A stretch of 64,000 nt of DNA from Solidesulfovibrio fructosivorans JJ] (GTDB lineage: Bacteria; Desulfobacterota; Desulfovibrionia; Desulfovibrionales; Desulfovibrionaceae): NCBI RefSeq assembly GCF_000179555.1, contig NZ_AECZ01000011.1, forward strand, positions 1 to 64,000, read 5' to 3'. Each line of letters starts with the position of its first letter. Position 1 is the first letter of the stretch. A program made the position numbers and the translations under genes. The notes beneath the pieces were generated by a model, which was given only the letters and a program-made list of their open reading frames with translations, did no database searches and had not been told where the DNA came from. Positions 9,502 through 20,299 of the stretch are shown here, piece after piece.

Positions 9502-9544
9502 GCGAGAGGGGAGAACCCTTTTGCAAAGGGTTCTCCCCTCTCGC
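9502..9544. repeat. Family A palindrome with perfect 20-bp arms
   Basis: The arms at 9502-9521 and 9525-9544 are perfect reverse complements around a TGC loop (ends GCGAGAGGGG and CCCCTCTCGC). A conserved pyrimidine tail (CTCTCCCTTTCCTAAAC then TTTTT) follows. The element sits between the converging HerA-like gene and lutC, so it can terminate both. Confidence 0.9.
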
Positions 9545-9620
9545 GCTCTCCCTTTCCTAAACCTTTTTACGGGGTGGGGCATCGTGCGGGGGCCGGGGGC
9601 GGCGCCCCTGGCCTCACCCG

Positions 9621-10279
9621 CTACAACCACTCCAAACCGATGACATGGACGGCCAGCGGGCCGTGGACGCCGCGCACGTAGACGAATTCGATATCCCCGG
9701 TGCTGGAGACGCCGGAGACGCAGTTGACGGCGCTCGGCATGGGGCCTTTGGCCAGTCCCTCGAACACGGCCGGCAGATCGGGCACGAGCTTTGAGGCCGG
9801 AAGCAGCGCCACGTGCAGGCGCGGCACCAGCGGCGTGGCCCGCTCCCGCTCCTTGCCGGCGGCGAGGATCAGGCTCCCTGTGGCGCACACGGCGTAGGCG
9901 ACGCTGGTAAGGCCCATATCCACGGCGGCAAGCGACGGGCAGACGCGTTCCGGCAGGTCTTCGGGGGCCAGCACGGCCACGTCGGCCGAGGCCAGGGTGG
10001 CGGCCGCATCCACGGCGTCAAGGTCGGGATGGTCCCAGCGCACGGCGGTTTTGACCCCGTTTTTGGCGATCACGGCGGCCAGGGCGGCCTTGGCCGCATC
10101 CGGCGTCTTGGCCAGCTCGAAGGTCGGGCCAAGGGCGGTCAAGGCGGCGGCGAAGGTTTCGAAATCGACCGAATCCAGGCACTGGCGGCGCAAGGAAAGG
10201 GGACGCCGGGCGCGCGGCAATCCCTTGGGCTGGCCGGCGCGAAGCCGGGAGAGGATGGCGGTTCTCACTTGGGCTTCGT

Positions 10280-10283
<4 letters not shown>
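9621..10283 (-). CDS. lutC: Lactate utilization protein C
   Basis: This 220-residue LUD-domain protein is the third subunit of the LutABC L-lactate oxidation system. The C-terminal part shows the family run TGSLILA, LHVALLPASKLVPDL, CVSGVSSTGDIEFVYVRGVHGP. The first about 60 residues are more variable. The start at 10283 overlaps the lutB stop by 4 bp (ATGA), so it is translationally coupled. LutABC oxidises L-lactate to pyruvate in the cytosol, and lactate is a main electron donor for this type of organism. The gene ends 77 bp from a family A palindrome. Confidence 0.92.
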
Positions 10284-11700
<1,417 letters not shown>

Positions 11701-11704
<4 letters not shown>

Positions 11705-12423
11705 AACTCCCCTCCCGCCAACACCTCGGCCAGATGCAGCGCCTTGACCGAGGCTTCACGCTTGGCCAGGGCGGAACTGATATTGAGCAGGCAACTCGGC
11801 TCGGCCGTGATGACCGCCTCGGCTCCGGTAGCGATGATGTCGTCGATCTTCTTGGCCAGGATGGCCTGGCTCACTTCCGGGTAATCCACACTGAACGCCC
11901 CGCCGAAGCCGCAGCAGCGCTCGGGATGGGCAAGCGGCAAAAGCGTAAGCCCTTCCACGGCGGCAAGGAGCTTTTCGGTGCAGTCGCCGGCGCCGAGCGC
12001 CCGGGTGGTCTGGCAGGAAGCGTGCAGGGTCGCCCGCGCGGCGTAACGAGCGCCGAGGTCGGGGCTGCCGAGCTTGCCCACCAGATATTCGCCGAGTTCA
12101 AAGGTCTTGGCCGCCACGCGAGCCGCGCGATCGCGCCAGGGATCGTCCGCTTCGAAAAGCGACGGATACTTGCGCACCATGGCCGTGCAGGAAGCCGAAG
12201 GGCTGACGATGGCCGGGGCCTCCTCGAAAATTTCCACGAACCGCCTGGCCAGGGGCCGGGTCAAATCCGGACGGCCCCGCTTATAGGCGAACTGGCCGCA
12301 GCAGGTCTGCCCGGAAGGAAGCTCGGGGGTCACCCCGGCCCGGGAAAGGACCATGGCCGTGGCCTCACCCACCCGGGGCAGCACATGCTCGACCAGGCAG
12401 GGAATGAAGAGAAAGGCTTTCAC
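11701..12423 (-). CDS. lutA: Lactate utilization Fe-S oxidoreductase A (two CCG domains)
   Basis: This is a 240-residue LutA/GlpC-family protein. It starts VKAFLFIPCLVEHVLP and has two cysteine-rich CCG repeats: TCCGQFAYKRGR in the first half and RCCGFGGAFSVDYPEVS in the second, plus CQTTRAL and SCLLN elements. These bind a noncubane Fe-S cluster in the family. A GTG start at 12423 is chosen because GGAGG lies six bases upstream; the ATG at 12510 would add 29 unrelated residues. It is the first gene of the lut operon, divergent from the citrate-synthase-like gene. Confidence 0.93.
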
Positions 12424-12493
12424 AAAATTCCTCCTTGGGGGCCGCCAAATTACGCCGCTTGCGTTGCGGGTCAAGAGCGACAGGGAGGCGTGC

Positions 12494-12522
12494 TTTACAC
12501 CGGCCGGCACGGCGGCTATGAT
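12494..12522 (+). promoter_or_regulatory. Sigma-70 type promoter for the citrate-synthase-like gene
   Basis: TTTACA (12494-12499), a 17-base spacer and TATGAT (12517-12522) form a near-consensus housekeeping promoter. The expected transcript start is about 20 bases before the ATG at 12549, with AAAAGGA as the ribosome-binding site. Confidence 0.65.
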
Positions 12523-12548
12523 TTATAAATTTCACAAAAGGACGTTCG

Positions 12549-13838
12549 ATGACCGCACCCGACTCCGCCACCCTGACGTACGAAGGCAAAAGCGTCTCCC
12601 TGCCCGTTATCAATGGCGAACACGTGGAAAAAGCGCTGGACGTGCGCAAGCTGCGCGCCCAGACGGGCTGGATCACCCTTGACCCCGGCTACGCCAATAC
12701 GGCCGTGTGCAAAAGCGCCATCACCCATATCGACGGAGAAAAGGGCGTGGTGCTCTTTCGCGGCTACGATCTGGAGGAGTTGACCCAAAAGTCCACGTTC
12801 GTGGAAACGGCCATGCTGGTCATGTTCGGCGAGCTGCCGACCAGCGCGGAACGCGAGGCCTTTCGCGTCATGCTGCGCGACCAGGAGCTGTTGCACGAGG
12901 ACCTGCTCAGCCACCTGGACGGCTTTCCGCCAAACGGCCACCCCATGGCCATCCTCTCGGCCATGATCAATGCCATGGGCAGCTATTACCCCGAGCTTTA
13001 CGACATCAGCTCCCAGGACGACTTTCGCCTGGCCGCGGCCAAGATCATGAGCAAGGTGCGCACCATCGCCGCCTTCAGCTTCCGCAAGTCCCAGGGGATG
13101 CCGCTCAACTACCCCAATCCGAAACTGGATTACTGCCGCAATTTCCTGCACATGATGTTCTCCGTGCCGTTTTGGATCTACGAGGCTCCGGACCCCATCG
13201 TGCGGGCCTTAAGCATCTTCATGATGTGCCACGCCGACCAGGCCCTCGACACCTCCTGCGCCACGGTGCGCATGGTGGGCTCGAGCCAGGCGAACCTCTT
13301 CGCCTCGGTCTCCGCCGGCATCTGCGCCCTGTGGGGACGCCACCACGGCGGGGCCAGCTCGGCCGCCATCCGCATGTTCGAGGACGTGGTGGCCGGGCGC
13401 ACGACGGTGACCCGCATTCTCGAAGCGGCCAAGGCCCGCTCCGGCCGGCTCATGGGCTTCGGCCAGCGGGTCTTCCACGTCGAGGACCCCCGGGCCCGCA
13501 TCATCAAGGCGACCTACGAAAAGCTCATCGCCACCGGTTACGCCAAGTGCGACGCCTTCCACGACATCGCCCAGGAAATCGAGGAACGGGCCGGCGAGGA
13601 CGAATACTTCGCCTCCCGCCATTTGCTCCCCAACACCAATTTCTATTCAAGCCTGCTGCTTCGGGCCATCAACTTCCCGCCCAACATGTACCCGGTCATC
13701 ACGGCCATAGGGAACATGCCGGGCTGGATCGCCCACTGGAAGGAAGAAACCCACTCGCCCGACCAACGCATCCAACGGCCGCGCCAGATTTACATCGGCC
13801 GCAAACGCCACTCCTACACGACCATGGAGAAACGTTAG
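12549..13838 (+). CDS. Citrate synthase family protein with altered active site
   Basis: This 429-residue protein aligns from end to end with hexameric type II citrate synthases such as E. coli GltA, including the N-terminal small domain. His228 (HAD), His266 (WGRHHGGAS), the DPRAR arginine and RPRQIYIG are kept. Three other active-site positions differ by my alignment: Gln231 for E. coli His229, Gln306 for His305 (GFGQRV instead of GFGHRV) and Asn364 for the catalytic Asp362 (PNTNFYS instead of PNVDFYS). Normal Si-citrate synthesis is therefore doubtful. A changed acyl-CoA or oxo-acid substrate, a regulatory role or a weak enzyme are alternatives. It has its own promoter and is followed by a family A palindrome. 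Confidence 0.9.
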   Translation: MTAPDSATLTYEGKSVSLPVINGEHVEKALDVRKLRAQTGWITLDPGYANTAVCKSAITHIDGEKGVVLFRGYDLEELTQKSTFVETAMLVMFGELPTSAEREAFRVMLRDQELLHEDLLSHLDGFPPNGHPMAILSAMINAMGSYYPELYDISSQDDFRLAAAKIMSKVRTIAAFSFRKSQGMPLNYPNPKLDYCRNFLHMMFSVPFWIYEAPDPIVRALSIFMMCHADQALDTSCATVRMVGSSQANLFASVSAGICALWGRHHGGASSAAIRMFEDVVAGRTTVTRILEAAKARSGRLMGFGQRVFHVEDPRARIIKATYEKLIATGYAKCDAFHDIAQEIEERAGEDEYFASRHLLPNTNFYSSLLLRAINFPPNMYPVITAIGNMPGWIAHWKEETHSPDQRIQRPRQIYIGRKRHSYTTMEKR

Positions 13839-13853
13839 GGCGATCAGAGCGGC

Positions 13854-13894
13854 GCGAGAGGGGAAATCCTTTTTAAAAGGATTTCCCCTCTCGC
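13854..13894. repeat. Family A palindrome after the citrate-synthase-like gene
   Basis: A perfect 41-base palindrome with 20-base arms (GCGAGAGGGGAAATCC... and its complement), followed by the pyrimidine tail. It begins 15 bases after the stop codon, so it is a likely terminator. Confidence 0.9.
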
Positions 13895-14044
13895 GCCCTC
13901 CTGTTCCGAAAATTTTACAGACGGCCGCGCGCACCGGCCACACTCCGTCGCCGGCCAGCCCAACAGAAACAGTACTTCCGTCAACGCCTCCAACAAGCAC
14001 CGCATTCAAAAACAAGCCCGCATCATTTCCCATAGGATCCTTCC

Positions 14045-16498
14045 ATGCCCCGTATCCTTCGACTGTGCATCGCCATCCTGGCGCTTTCGCTCGGCCTTGC
14101 CATGCCCTGTCTCCCGGACGGCGTATTTGCCCGTGACGCCCTGGCCGGCCCGGCCAACGGAGCCAAGCAGTCGGCCGACAAGTCGGACAAGTCCGCCAAA
14201 GACGACGCCGCGGACGCTTCGGACGCCTCGCAGCCCAAGGACTGGCAGGTGCTGCTGTCCATCCATCAGGACGCCTTGGTCCAGCAGGCGGTGCGGTTCA
14301 AGTCCCTGGAAGGACTTTTGCCCCAGAATGTGCGGCACTTCAGGACCGCGCTGTCCGACCTGCAAAGCAAGCTCGACGCGCTCAACCTCATCATCTCGAT
14401 TTCCGGGGGCAACCCCTGGGAAATGCGAGCCGTGCTCAACGACATGGGGCGCTTGCGCCAAAACGCCCAGGCGCTCATCGACCCCTTTGCCAACAGCCGG
14501 GATGAAATCGACAAGATCGCCACCCGCCTCGACTCCCTCAAGGAAGAATTCAGCAAGCATCTCTCCGATGGCCAGGATCAGGCCCTTACCGACGCCATCA
14601 CGTACTACCTCAACTACATCAAGGGCGTGCGGGCAAGCCTGGCCAAGGTTCGCTCGGCCCTGGAAAAGCAACTCGGCCCGGCCAAGGATTTCCTCGAATC
14701 CCTGTCGGAGAATGAGAAGGCCCTCAAGGCCAGGCTCCCCAAGGCCTGGAAACACTATTATTTCACGCCTGTAGGCGATGTTTCGTCCCTGACCGCCTGG
14801 TCCGAGACCTTTGCCAGCATCCAGCTGTGGCTGCGCTCCAACACGTCCATGGTCCAGTCCCTGATCGGCGGCGCGGATTCCAGCCGCACCTTGGCCGCCT
14901 TGGTCAGAATCGCCATCGGTTTTTTCGTCCTGGGGTTGGCCGATTTCATGGCCGCCTTGCGCCTGCGCCGCCGCTACCCGGATTTCAGGGAACTCAAGCA
15001 GGCGCGCCGCATCTGGCTCATGGTCGGCCTGGGCTGCCTTTTCAACTGGGTGGCCGGGGACGCGCCGCTTCTGCTTCATGAATTTCTCAATGCCCTGGCC
15101 GAGATATCCCTGGCCGCCGCCCTGGTCGCCTTTGCCGAGATGCTTGCCCGGGCCGCCTCCCCGGAGGGCAAGGGCAAGCCGGCCGTGCATCTGCGCCGGT
15201 TGTGGCTGTTTTTTTCCATGGGCTTGCTCCTCCAGATCGGCGCTTTGCCAGACGTGCTCATGACCGCGGTGTGGATGGCCTTGCTACTGGCGTTTTTCCT
15301 CTACGAGCGCAAAAAGCCCGCCGCCCGCACCGGACCGTCGCATCTGGCCGGCAGCTTCACTCCGGCCCTGTACATCATCCTGTGCCTGATGACCGCCATG
15401 GGCTGGCAGCATCTGTCGGTGCTGGCGCTGGCGGGATGGTTCCTATTTCTGGCCGCCATCGAAACCGGCTCGGGGTTGTCCCGACTGGTGGCCAAGTGGC
15501 AGGACAAGGCCGCCCGGGAAGGCGCGCCCATCGTCACCCGGGCGGTTGTGTCCGGGCTCGGGTTTCCGCTGATCTTCCTGTCCTTGTTTTTCCTCGTCCT
15601 CTACTGGTTCTCCACGGAGCTCGGCGGCCAGGAAGTCTTTGCCGCGACCGTGTCCTTCGCCGTGGACATCGGCAACCTGCGCTTGTCCGTCGGCGGGCTG
15701 GCGATGGTCCTCACCGGCTTTTTCGTGACCCGTTCCACGGTCTACGTGGCCAAATCCTTCATCCGCGACCTGCCGCGACTGCAGCCCGGGGTCGACCCGG
15801 GCGTGCGCGACGTGCTCGACACCACCTCCACCTATCTGCTGTGGGGATTATACGCGCTCATCTCGCTTTTTCTGCTCGGCTTTTCCTTCACGAGCCTGGC
15901 GGTGGTCGCCGGCGGCCTTTCCGTCGGCATCGGCTTTGGTCTGCAAAATATCGTCAACAACTTCATCGCCGGCCTGATCCTGCTCTTCGGTCGCTCCATC
16001 CAGGCCGGGGACGTCATCCAGATTGACACGATCTGGGGCAAGGTCAGCAAGGTCAACATCCGCAACACCGTGGTCAAGACTTTCCAGAACGCCACGCTGT
16101 TCGTGCCCAATTCCGACCTCATCTCCGGCAAGCTCATCAACTGGACCCACCGTGACGCCACCATGCGCCGGGACATCACCGTGGGCGTGGCTTACGGCTC
16201 CGACACAGGGAAGGTCCGCGATATCCTGATCGAGGTGGCCAGAGCCCACCCACACGTGCTGCAAAACCCCAGTCCCTCCGTGCAGTTTTCGGCCTTCGGC
16301 GACAGTTCGCTCGACTTCCTGCTCATGGTCTGGGTCGACAACGTCGCCTATGGCATGGATACCGAGTCGGACATCCGCTTCAGCATCGACCGTCGTTTTC
16401 GCGAGGAGTCCATCGAAATTCCCTTTCCCCAATGCGATGTGCGCATCGTCCGGGAACAGGCCCCAGCTCCCGGCAAAACGCCGCCTGGGGACGCCTGA
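14045..16498 (+). CDS. Large mechanosensitive channel, MscS family (MscK-like layout)
   Basis: This is an 817-residue inner-membrane protein. A signal peptide (about 1-30) is followed by a long periplasmic region to about residue 270 with predicted coiled-coil helices. A series of membrane helices starts near residue 282 (VRIAIGFFVLGLADFMAAL). The conserved MscS core is at about 590-790, including the pore helix and FGLQNIVNNFIAGLILLFGRS, then the beta domain (FVPNSDLISGKLINWT). Such channels release solutes on osmotic downshock. The gene is followed on the same strand by a lipoprotein and a bactofilin. Confidence 0.93.
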   Translation: MPRILRLCIAILALSLGLAMPCLPDGVFARDALAGPANGAKQSADKSDKSAKDDAADASDASQPKDWQVLLSIHQDALVQQAVRFKSLEGLLPQNVRHFRTALSDLQSKLDALNLIISISGGNPWEMRAVLNDMGRLRQNAQALIDPFANSRDEIDKIATRLDSLKEEFSKHLSDGQDQALTDAITYYLNYIKGVRASLAKVRSALEKQLGPAKDFLESLSENEKALKARLPKAWKHYYFTPVGDVSSLTAWSETFASIQLWLRSNTSMVQSLIGGADSSRTLAALVRIAIGFFVLGLADFMAALRLRRRYPDFRELKQARRIWLMVGLGCLFNWVAGDAPLLLHEFLNALAEISLAAALVAFAEMLARAASPEGKGKPAVHLRRLWLFFSMGLLLQIGALPDVLMTAVWMALLLAFFLYERKKPAARTGPSHLAGSFTPALYIILCLMTAMGWQHLSVLALAGWFLFLAAIETGSGLSRLVAKWQDKAAREGAPIVTRAVVSGLGFPLIFLSLFFLVLYWFSTELGGQEVFAATVSFAVDIGNLRLSVGGLAMVLTGFFVTRSTVYVAKSFIRDLPRLQPGVDPGVRDVLDTTSTYLLWGLYALISLFLLGFSFTSLAVVAGGLSVGIGFGLQNIVNNFIAGLILLFGRSIQAGDVIQIDTIWGKVSKVNIRNTVVKTFQNATLFVPNSDLISGKLINWTHRDATMRRDITVGVAYGSDTGKVRDILIEVARAHPHVLQNPSPSVQFSAFGDSSLDFLLMVWVDNVAYGMDTESDIRFSIDRRFREESIEIPFPQCDVRIVREQAPAPGKTPPGDA

Positions 16499-16569
16499 CG
16501 TCGACGGAGCGCTTTTTTTCACGGGACAGCCGCCGGATGCTTTGCTATCCTGCCGAGTGGGAGAGGAAT

Positions 16570-16845
16570 ATGAAACGTTACGTCATCGTCTTTTGTTGCC
16601 TGCTTGTCGCCGCATTGCCGCTTGGCGCCGGTTGCGACAAGAAGGCCACGCCGCCCGTCATGCCGCAGCTTGCCAATCCGCAGCCCGGCCCCGGCGCCAG
16701 TCCCCAGGAAGTGGAACGTTACCAGTTGGAAGAGGAAAAGCGTTCGCTGGTGGACAACTACGGGGACAATATCGACCGCATCCAGCAAATCAACGCGCGC
16801 CTGATCCAGCTTAACATGGAGATCCACAACCAAGCCCACCAGTAG
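16570..16845 (+). CDS. Small lipoprotein with coiled-coil tail
   Basis: This is a 91-residue protein of unknown function. The start at 16570 (GAGAGGA upstream) gives a signal peptide ending in LGAGC, a good lipobox. The mature part has a short Pro-rich spacer. It is followed by a heptad-like helix rich in Glu, Arg and Gln (about residues 47-88), suggesting an Lpp-like or oligomerising helix. It is placed between the MscS channel and the bactofilin, so an envelope role is likely by context only. Confidence 0.75.
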   Translation: MKRYVIVFCCLLVAALPLGAGCDKKATPPVMPQLANPQPGPGASPQEVERYQLEEEKRSLVDNYGDNIDRIQQINARLIQLNMEIHNQAHQ

Positions 16846-16898
16846 GCGCAGCCCGGCTCACCCCACGCCCCGAAGACGCGGGCAGCAAGGACCATTTC

Positions 16899-17321
16899 AT
16901 GTTCGGACGTTCCAGCAAAAAAATGCCCCGCCATGAGGCCATTTCCGCCTTTCTCGGCGCGGGCACCCAATACCACGGCCAGTTCAATTTTCAGGGCGTC
17001 GTACGCATCGACGGCGGCGTCATCGGCGACATCATCTCCGACGGCACCCTTGTGCTCGGCGAACAAGGCTATGTGGAAGGCCGCATCAAGGTGGCCGAAC
17101 TGGTCTCGAGCGGCCGCATCGTCGGCGATGTGGAAGCCTCCAGGCGCGCCACCCTTTTTGTCCGCTCGAGCCTGAGCGGCAACCTGCTGGCCCCGATCGT
17201 GGTCATCGAGGAAGGCGCGATCCTCAACGGCCTCGTGCGTATGGCCCTCCCCGTAAACCCCGCCCTCGAAGTGGGCGAGGAGCCGCGCCAAGCCCTGGCC
17301 GCCGGGGATGACGCCACGTAA
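16899..17321 (+). CDS. Bactofilin (DUF583) cytoskeletal protein
   Basis: This 140-residue protein is almost entirely the bactofilin beta-helix. The repeat-like Gly/Val/Ile pattern starts at FLGAGTQYHGQFNFQGVVRIDGGVIGDI and continues through VEGRIKVAELVSSGRIVGDVEA to about residue 120. Short, poorly ordered tails flank it. Bactofilins polymerise without nucleotide and organise envelope enzymes, often near peptidoglycan hydrolases or secretion systems. Here it follows a MscS channel and a lipoprotein, which would fit local envelope organisation (inference). Confidence 0.93.
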   Translation: MFGRSSKKMPRHEAISAFLGAGTQYHGQFNFQGVVRIDGGVIGDIISDGTLVLGEQGYVEGRIKVAELVSSGRIVGDVEASRRATLFVRSSLSGNLLAPIVVIEEGAILNGLVRMALPVNPALEVGEEPRQALAAGDDAT

Positions 17322-17511
17322 ACCGCGATCAGCCTGTCTCCGTTCGCCCGAAAGTCCATGCCCCCGCCCTTTTTTTCCAACGGCACGAACGCGACGGATG
17401 CGGCAGGGACGCGGGGAAAAACCACAGGAATTGAGGCTTGCCAAAACGGACGCCGCCGTTTACACGGCGGACACGCCGCCAAGCGCCCACCCACGCAAGG
17501 AGTCGACCCGA

Positions 17512-17736
17512 ATGGGCCAATTTTTCCCGGATAGCGACCAGTTTCCCCTGGTCGATCAGATAAAAAATCTCGGTGATGACGAACTGCTCGATTTTTGGGA
17601 GGAAACCCAATATCTCGAGCGCATGCTCGTGGAGGAAGAGAGCCCCGAGGCCGAAAACTCCATGGAATACGAACGCGTAATCCTCCAGGAACTCATGCTG
17701 CGCTCCTGCCGCCGCACCCTCGAAGGGAACCGCTAG
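17512..17736 (+). CDS. Small acidic protein of unknown function
   Basis: This is a 74-residue protein beginning [20 protein letters not shown]. It is rich in Glu/Asp and Leu and predicted mostly helical, with two Cys-free helices and one Cys near the C-terminus (LRSCRRTL). The ATG at 17512 has AAGGAG upstream; the frame is open further upstream but shows no signal. No domain is recognised. It is the last gene in this plus-strand run. Confidence 0.65.
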   Translation: MGQFFPDSDQFPLVDQIKNLGDDELLDFWEETQYLERMLVEEESPEAENSMEYERVILQELMLRSCRRTLEGNR

Positions 17737-17946
17737 GCCTGCCCCTTCCCGCCATTTCGACTTTCCACCGTTTTTTCACCAGCCCTTTTCCGGAGGCGGA
17801 CGCGGCCAAGCGGTCGGACCGGTCCCCGGCCAACCGCGTTCCGTAGCGCCCGTCCGCCAACCGGTACTCTTCCCAGGCGTTCCCCGGGACCACTTCCTTT
17901 GTGCCGCCCTTCCCGATGCGGTCTCCCATTGCGGCCGGGCACAAAA

Positions 17947-17968
17947 AAAGGGCGGTTGCCCGCCCTTT
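17947..17968 (-). terminator. Rho-independent terminator of ugd
   Basis: Read on the minus strand, a 9-bp stem (AAAGGGCGG paired with CCGCCCTTT) with a four-base loop runs straight into a T-run. It lies 28 bases beyond the ugd stop. On the plus strand it could also stop transcription from 17512. Confidence 0.85.
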
Positions 17969-17995
17969 ACTAAAGACCTATCGGTCGATCGCGCG

Positions 17996-19336
17996 TTAGA
18001 TCTTCGGCGCCGGACGGCCGATGCAGAAGTACACCATGCCGAGGTCGGCCAGAAGCTGCGGGGAATACAGGTTGCGGCCGTCGAAGATCAGCGGCTCCTT
18101 AATCATCTTCTTGATGCGGCCGAAATCCGGATTGCGGAACTGGTTCCATTCCGTAACCACGGCCAGACAGTCGGCCCCTTCCAGGGCGGCGTACTGCTCG
18201 TCGACCACGGTCAGCAGGTTGTTGTCCTTGAACTGCTCACGGGTGTTCGGGCCGGCGACCGGGTCGAAGGCCACGACCTTCATGCCCTTGGCCGTGACGT
18301 CCTTGATGAGCTCGAAGGCCGACGCCTCGCGCACGTCGTCGGTGTTGGCCTTGAAGGCCAGGCCCCACAAGGCCAGGGTCTTGCCCTTGAGTCCGCCCTG
18401 GGGCTCGAAATAGGCCTCGATCTTCTTGGTCAGGGTGTGCTTCTGGCGCTTGTTGACGTCGTCGACGGAAGCCAGCAGCTGGGGCTCGAACTTGTACTGG
18501 CGGGCGGTGTCGATCAGCGCCTTGACATCCTTGGGGAAGCAGGAGCCGCCGTAGCCCATGCCCGGGTAGATGAACTGGTAGCCGATGCGGTGGTCCGAAC
18601 CGATGCCCATGCGCACTTCGCGCACGTCGGCCCCGACCTTCTCGCAGATGTTGGCCACTTCGTTGATGAAGGAAATCTTGGTGGCCAGCATGCAGTTGGC
18701 GGCGTACTTGGTCATCTCGGCCGAACGCACGTTCATGACGATGACCTTCTCGCGGCTGCGGGCGTAGGGGGCGTACAGGGCCTTCAACAACTCGCCCGTG
18801 CGCACGTTGTCCGTGCCCACGACCACCCGGTCGGGCTTGAAGAAGTCATTGATCGCGTCGCCTTCCTTGAGAAACTCGGGGTTGGAGACCACGTCGAACT
18901 CGATGGTCTCGCCGCGCTTTTTCAGTTCCTCGCCGATGAACTTGCGCACTTCGTCGGCCGTGCCGACCGGGACCGTGGATTTGTCGACCACGATCTTGTA
19001 ATCGGTCATGCTGGAGCCAATGTCCCGGGCCACCTGGTAGACGAAGGACAGATCGCACGAACCGTCCTCGCGGGGGGGCGTGCCCACGGTGATGAACACG
19101 AACAGGGCATTCTCCATGCCCTCGGATACCTTGGTGGTGAAACGCAGGCGGCCCTCGGCCACGTTGCGCTTGACCAGCTCGTCAAGACCCGGCTCGTAGA
19201 TGTGAATTTTGCCCTGGCGCAGGTTTTCGACAATGGTGGGGTTGATGTCCACGCAGCAGACGTCATTGCCCATTTCGGCGAAACAGGCGGCGCTCACCAA
19301 GCCGACGTAACCGGTGCCTACAATACAAAGATTCAT
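17996..19336 (-). CDS. ugd: UDP-glucose 6-dehydrogenase
   Basis: This 446-residue enzyme oxidises UDP-glucose to UDP-glucuronate with two NAD+. The N-terminal Rossmann domain shows GTGYVG (residues 7-12), and the catalytic Cys is residue 266 in YGGSCFPKD. The C-terminal UDP-binding domain has NTDDVREA and FDGRNLYSP. Its product feeds capsule, lipopolysaccharide and exopolysaccharide synthesis. It is monocistronic, with its own terminator, and divergent from pdxJ. The length is normal for the bacterial family. Confidence 0.96.
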   Translation of the reverse strand: MNLCIVGTGYVGLVSAACFAEMGNDVCCVDINPTIVENLRQGKIHIYEPGLDELVKRNVAEGRLRFTTKVSEGMENALFVFITVGTPPREDGSCDLSFVYQVARDIGSSMTDYKIVVDKSTVPVGTADEVRKFIGEELKKRGETIEFDVVSNPEFLKEGDAINDFFKPDRVVVGTDNVRTGELLKALYAPYARSREKVIVMNVRSAEMTKYAANCMLATKISFINEVANICEKVGADVREVRMGIGSDHRIGYQFIYPGMGYGGSCFPKDVKALIDTARQYKFEPQLLASVDDVNKRQKHTLTKKIEAYFEPQGGLKGKTLALWGLAFKANTDDVREASAFELIKDVTAKGMKVVAFDPVAGPNTREQFKDNNLLTVVDEQYAALEGADCLAVVTEWNQFRNPDFGRIKKMIKEPLIFDGRNLYSPQLLADLGMVYFCIGRPAPKI

Positions 19337-19447
19337 ACCTGTGTACTCGTTGTTAGGGTTGTTCCCCAGCGACGGGAAAGGACCGCGGAGGATGGGGCGT
19401 CTGTTGCCGGCTTGCGGCTTAGCCCCGTTTTAGAAGAAAGTGGTTCG

Positions 19448-19476
19448 CACTTACGGATTGGTCCGACGTTTGTCAA
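19448..19476 (-). promoter_or_regulatory. Possible sigma-70 promoter for ugd
   Basis: On the minus strand TTGACA (19476-19471), a 17-base spacer and a weaker TAAGTG -10 (19453-19448) are seen about 110 bases upstream of the ugd start. The -35 is consensus and the -10 is poor. Confidence 0.4.
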
Positions 19477-19561
19477 CAATCCCACGCCCGCCCTGGCCGG
19501 TTGCCTCGCAAATGTAAAAGGCTTACCGTCCGCGCAACAGTTAAAGAGGAAGGAGTCAGCC

Positions 19562-20287
19562 ATGCCCCTGCTCGCGGTCAATGTCGACCATGTGGCCACC
19601 GTGCGCCAGGCGCGCCTGGGCCAAAGCCCCGATCCCGTCGCCGCCGCCGCCATGGCCGAACTCGCCGGCGCGAGGGCCATCATCGTCCACCTTCGCGAAG
19701 ACCGCCGCCATATCCAGGACCGGGACGTGCGCCTTTTGCGCCAGACCATAAAAACCCGCCTGCACCTGGAGATGGCCGCCACCGACGAGATGCGCGGCAT
19801 CGCCTTGGAACTGAAGCCCGACATGGTCTGCCTGGTGCCGGAAAAACGCCGGGAACTGACCACCGAGGGCGGCCTCGGCGTGGCCGGCCGGGAAAAGGAA
19901 CTGGCCGCCTTCGTCGACGAACTGGCGGAGGCCGGCATCCCCACCAGCCTTTTCATCGATCCCGATCCGCGCCAGATCGACGCCTCCGTCGACGTGGGCG
20001 CGGCCTATGTCGAACTGCACACCGGGGCCTACTCCGACGCCACGACGCGGGAAACCCGGCAAGCCGAGCTGGACCGCCTGCTGGCCGCCATTCCCCAGGC
20101 CCGCCGGGCCGGACTCGGCGTCAACCTCGGGCACGGCCTCGACTACGACAATATATATGCCTTCAAAGGCACAAGCGGCATCAGCGAATATTCCATCGGC
20201 CACAGCATCATCGCCCGCGCCATCATGACCGGCATCACCGAGGCCGTCTCCACCATGGCCGCCATCGTCGCCGGCTTCCCCGACTGA
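19562..20287 (+). CDS. pdxJ: Pyridoxine 5'-phosphate synthase
   Basis: This is a 241-residue TIM-barrel enzyme that condenses 3-amino-2-oxopropyl phosphate with 1-deoxyxylulose 5-phosphate in vitamin B6 synthesis. The family N-terminus [15 protein letters not shown], the [14 protein letters not shown] loop, ELHTGAY and the terminal [12 protein letters not shown] are all present. The start at 19562 follows a good GGAAGGAG site. acpS begins 12 bp downstream, a pairing often seen in proteobacteria, so the two are probably one transcript. Confidence 0.97.
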   Translation: MPLLAVNVDHVATVRQARLGQSPDPVAAAAMAELAGARAIIVHLREDRRHIQDRDVRLLRQTIKTRLHLEMAATDEMRGIALELKPDMVCLVPEKRRELTTEGGLGVAGREKELAAFVDELAEAGIPTSLFIDPDPRQIDASVDVGAAYVELHTGAYSDATTRETRQAELDRLLAAIPQARRAGLGVNLGHGLDYDNIYAFKGTSGISEYSIGHSIIARAIMTGITEAVSTMAAIVAGFPD

Positions 20288-20299
20288 CGGAGTGCGGCC

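Noticed and set aside
18437-19561. A long N-terminal extension of pdxJ through the ugd region
   Set aside because: That part is antisense to ugd; PdxJ homology starts exactly at 19562 with a good ribosome-binding site.
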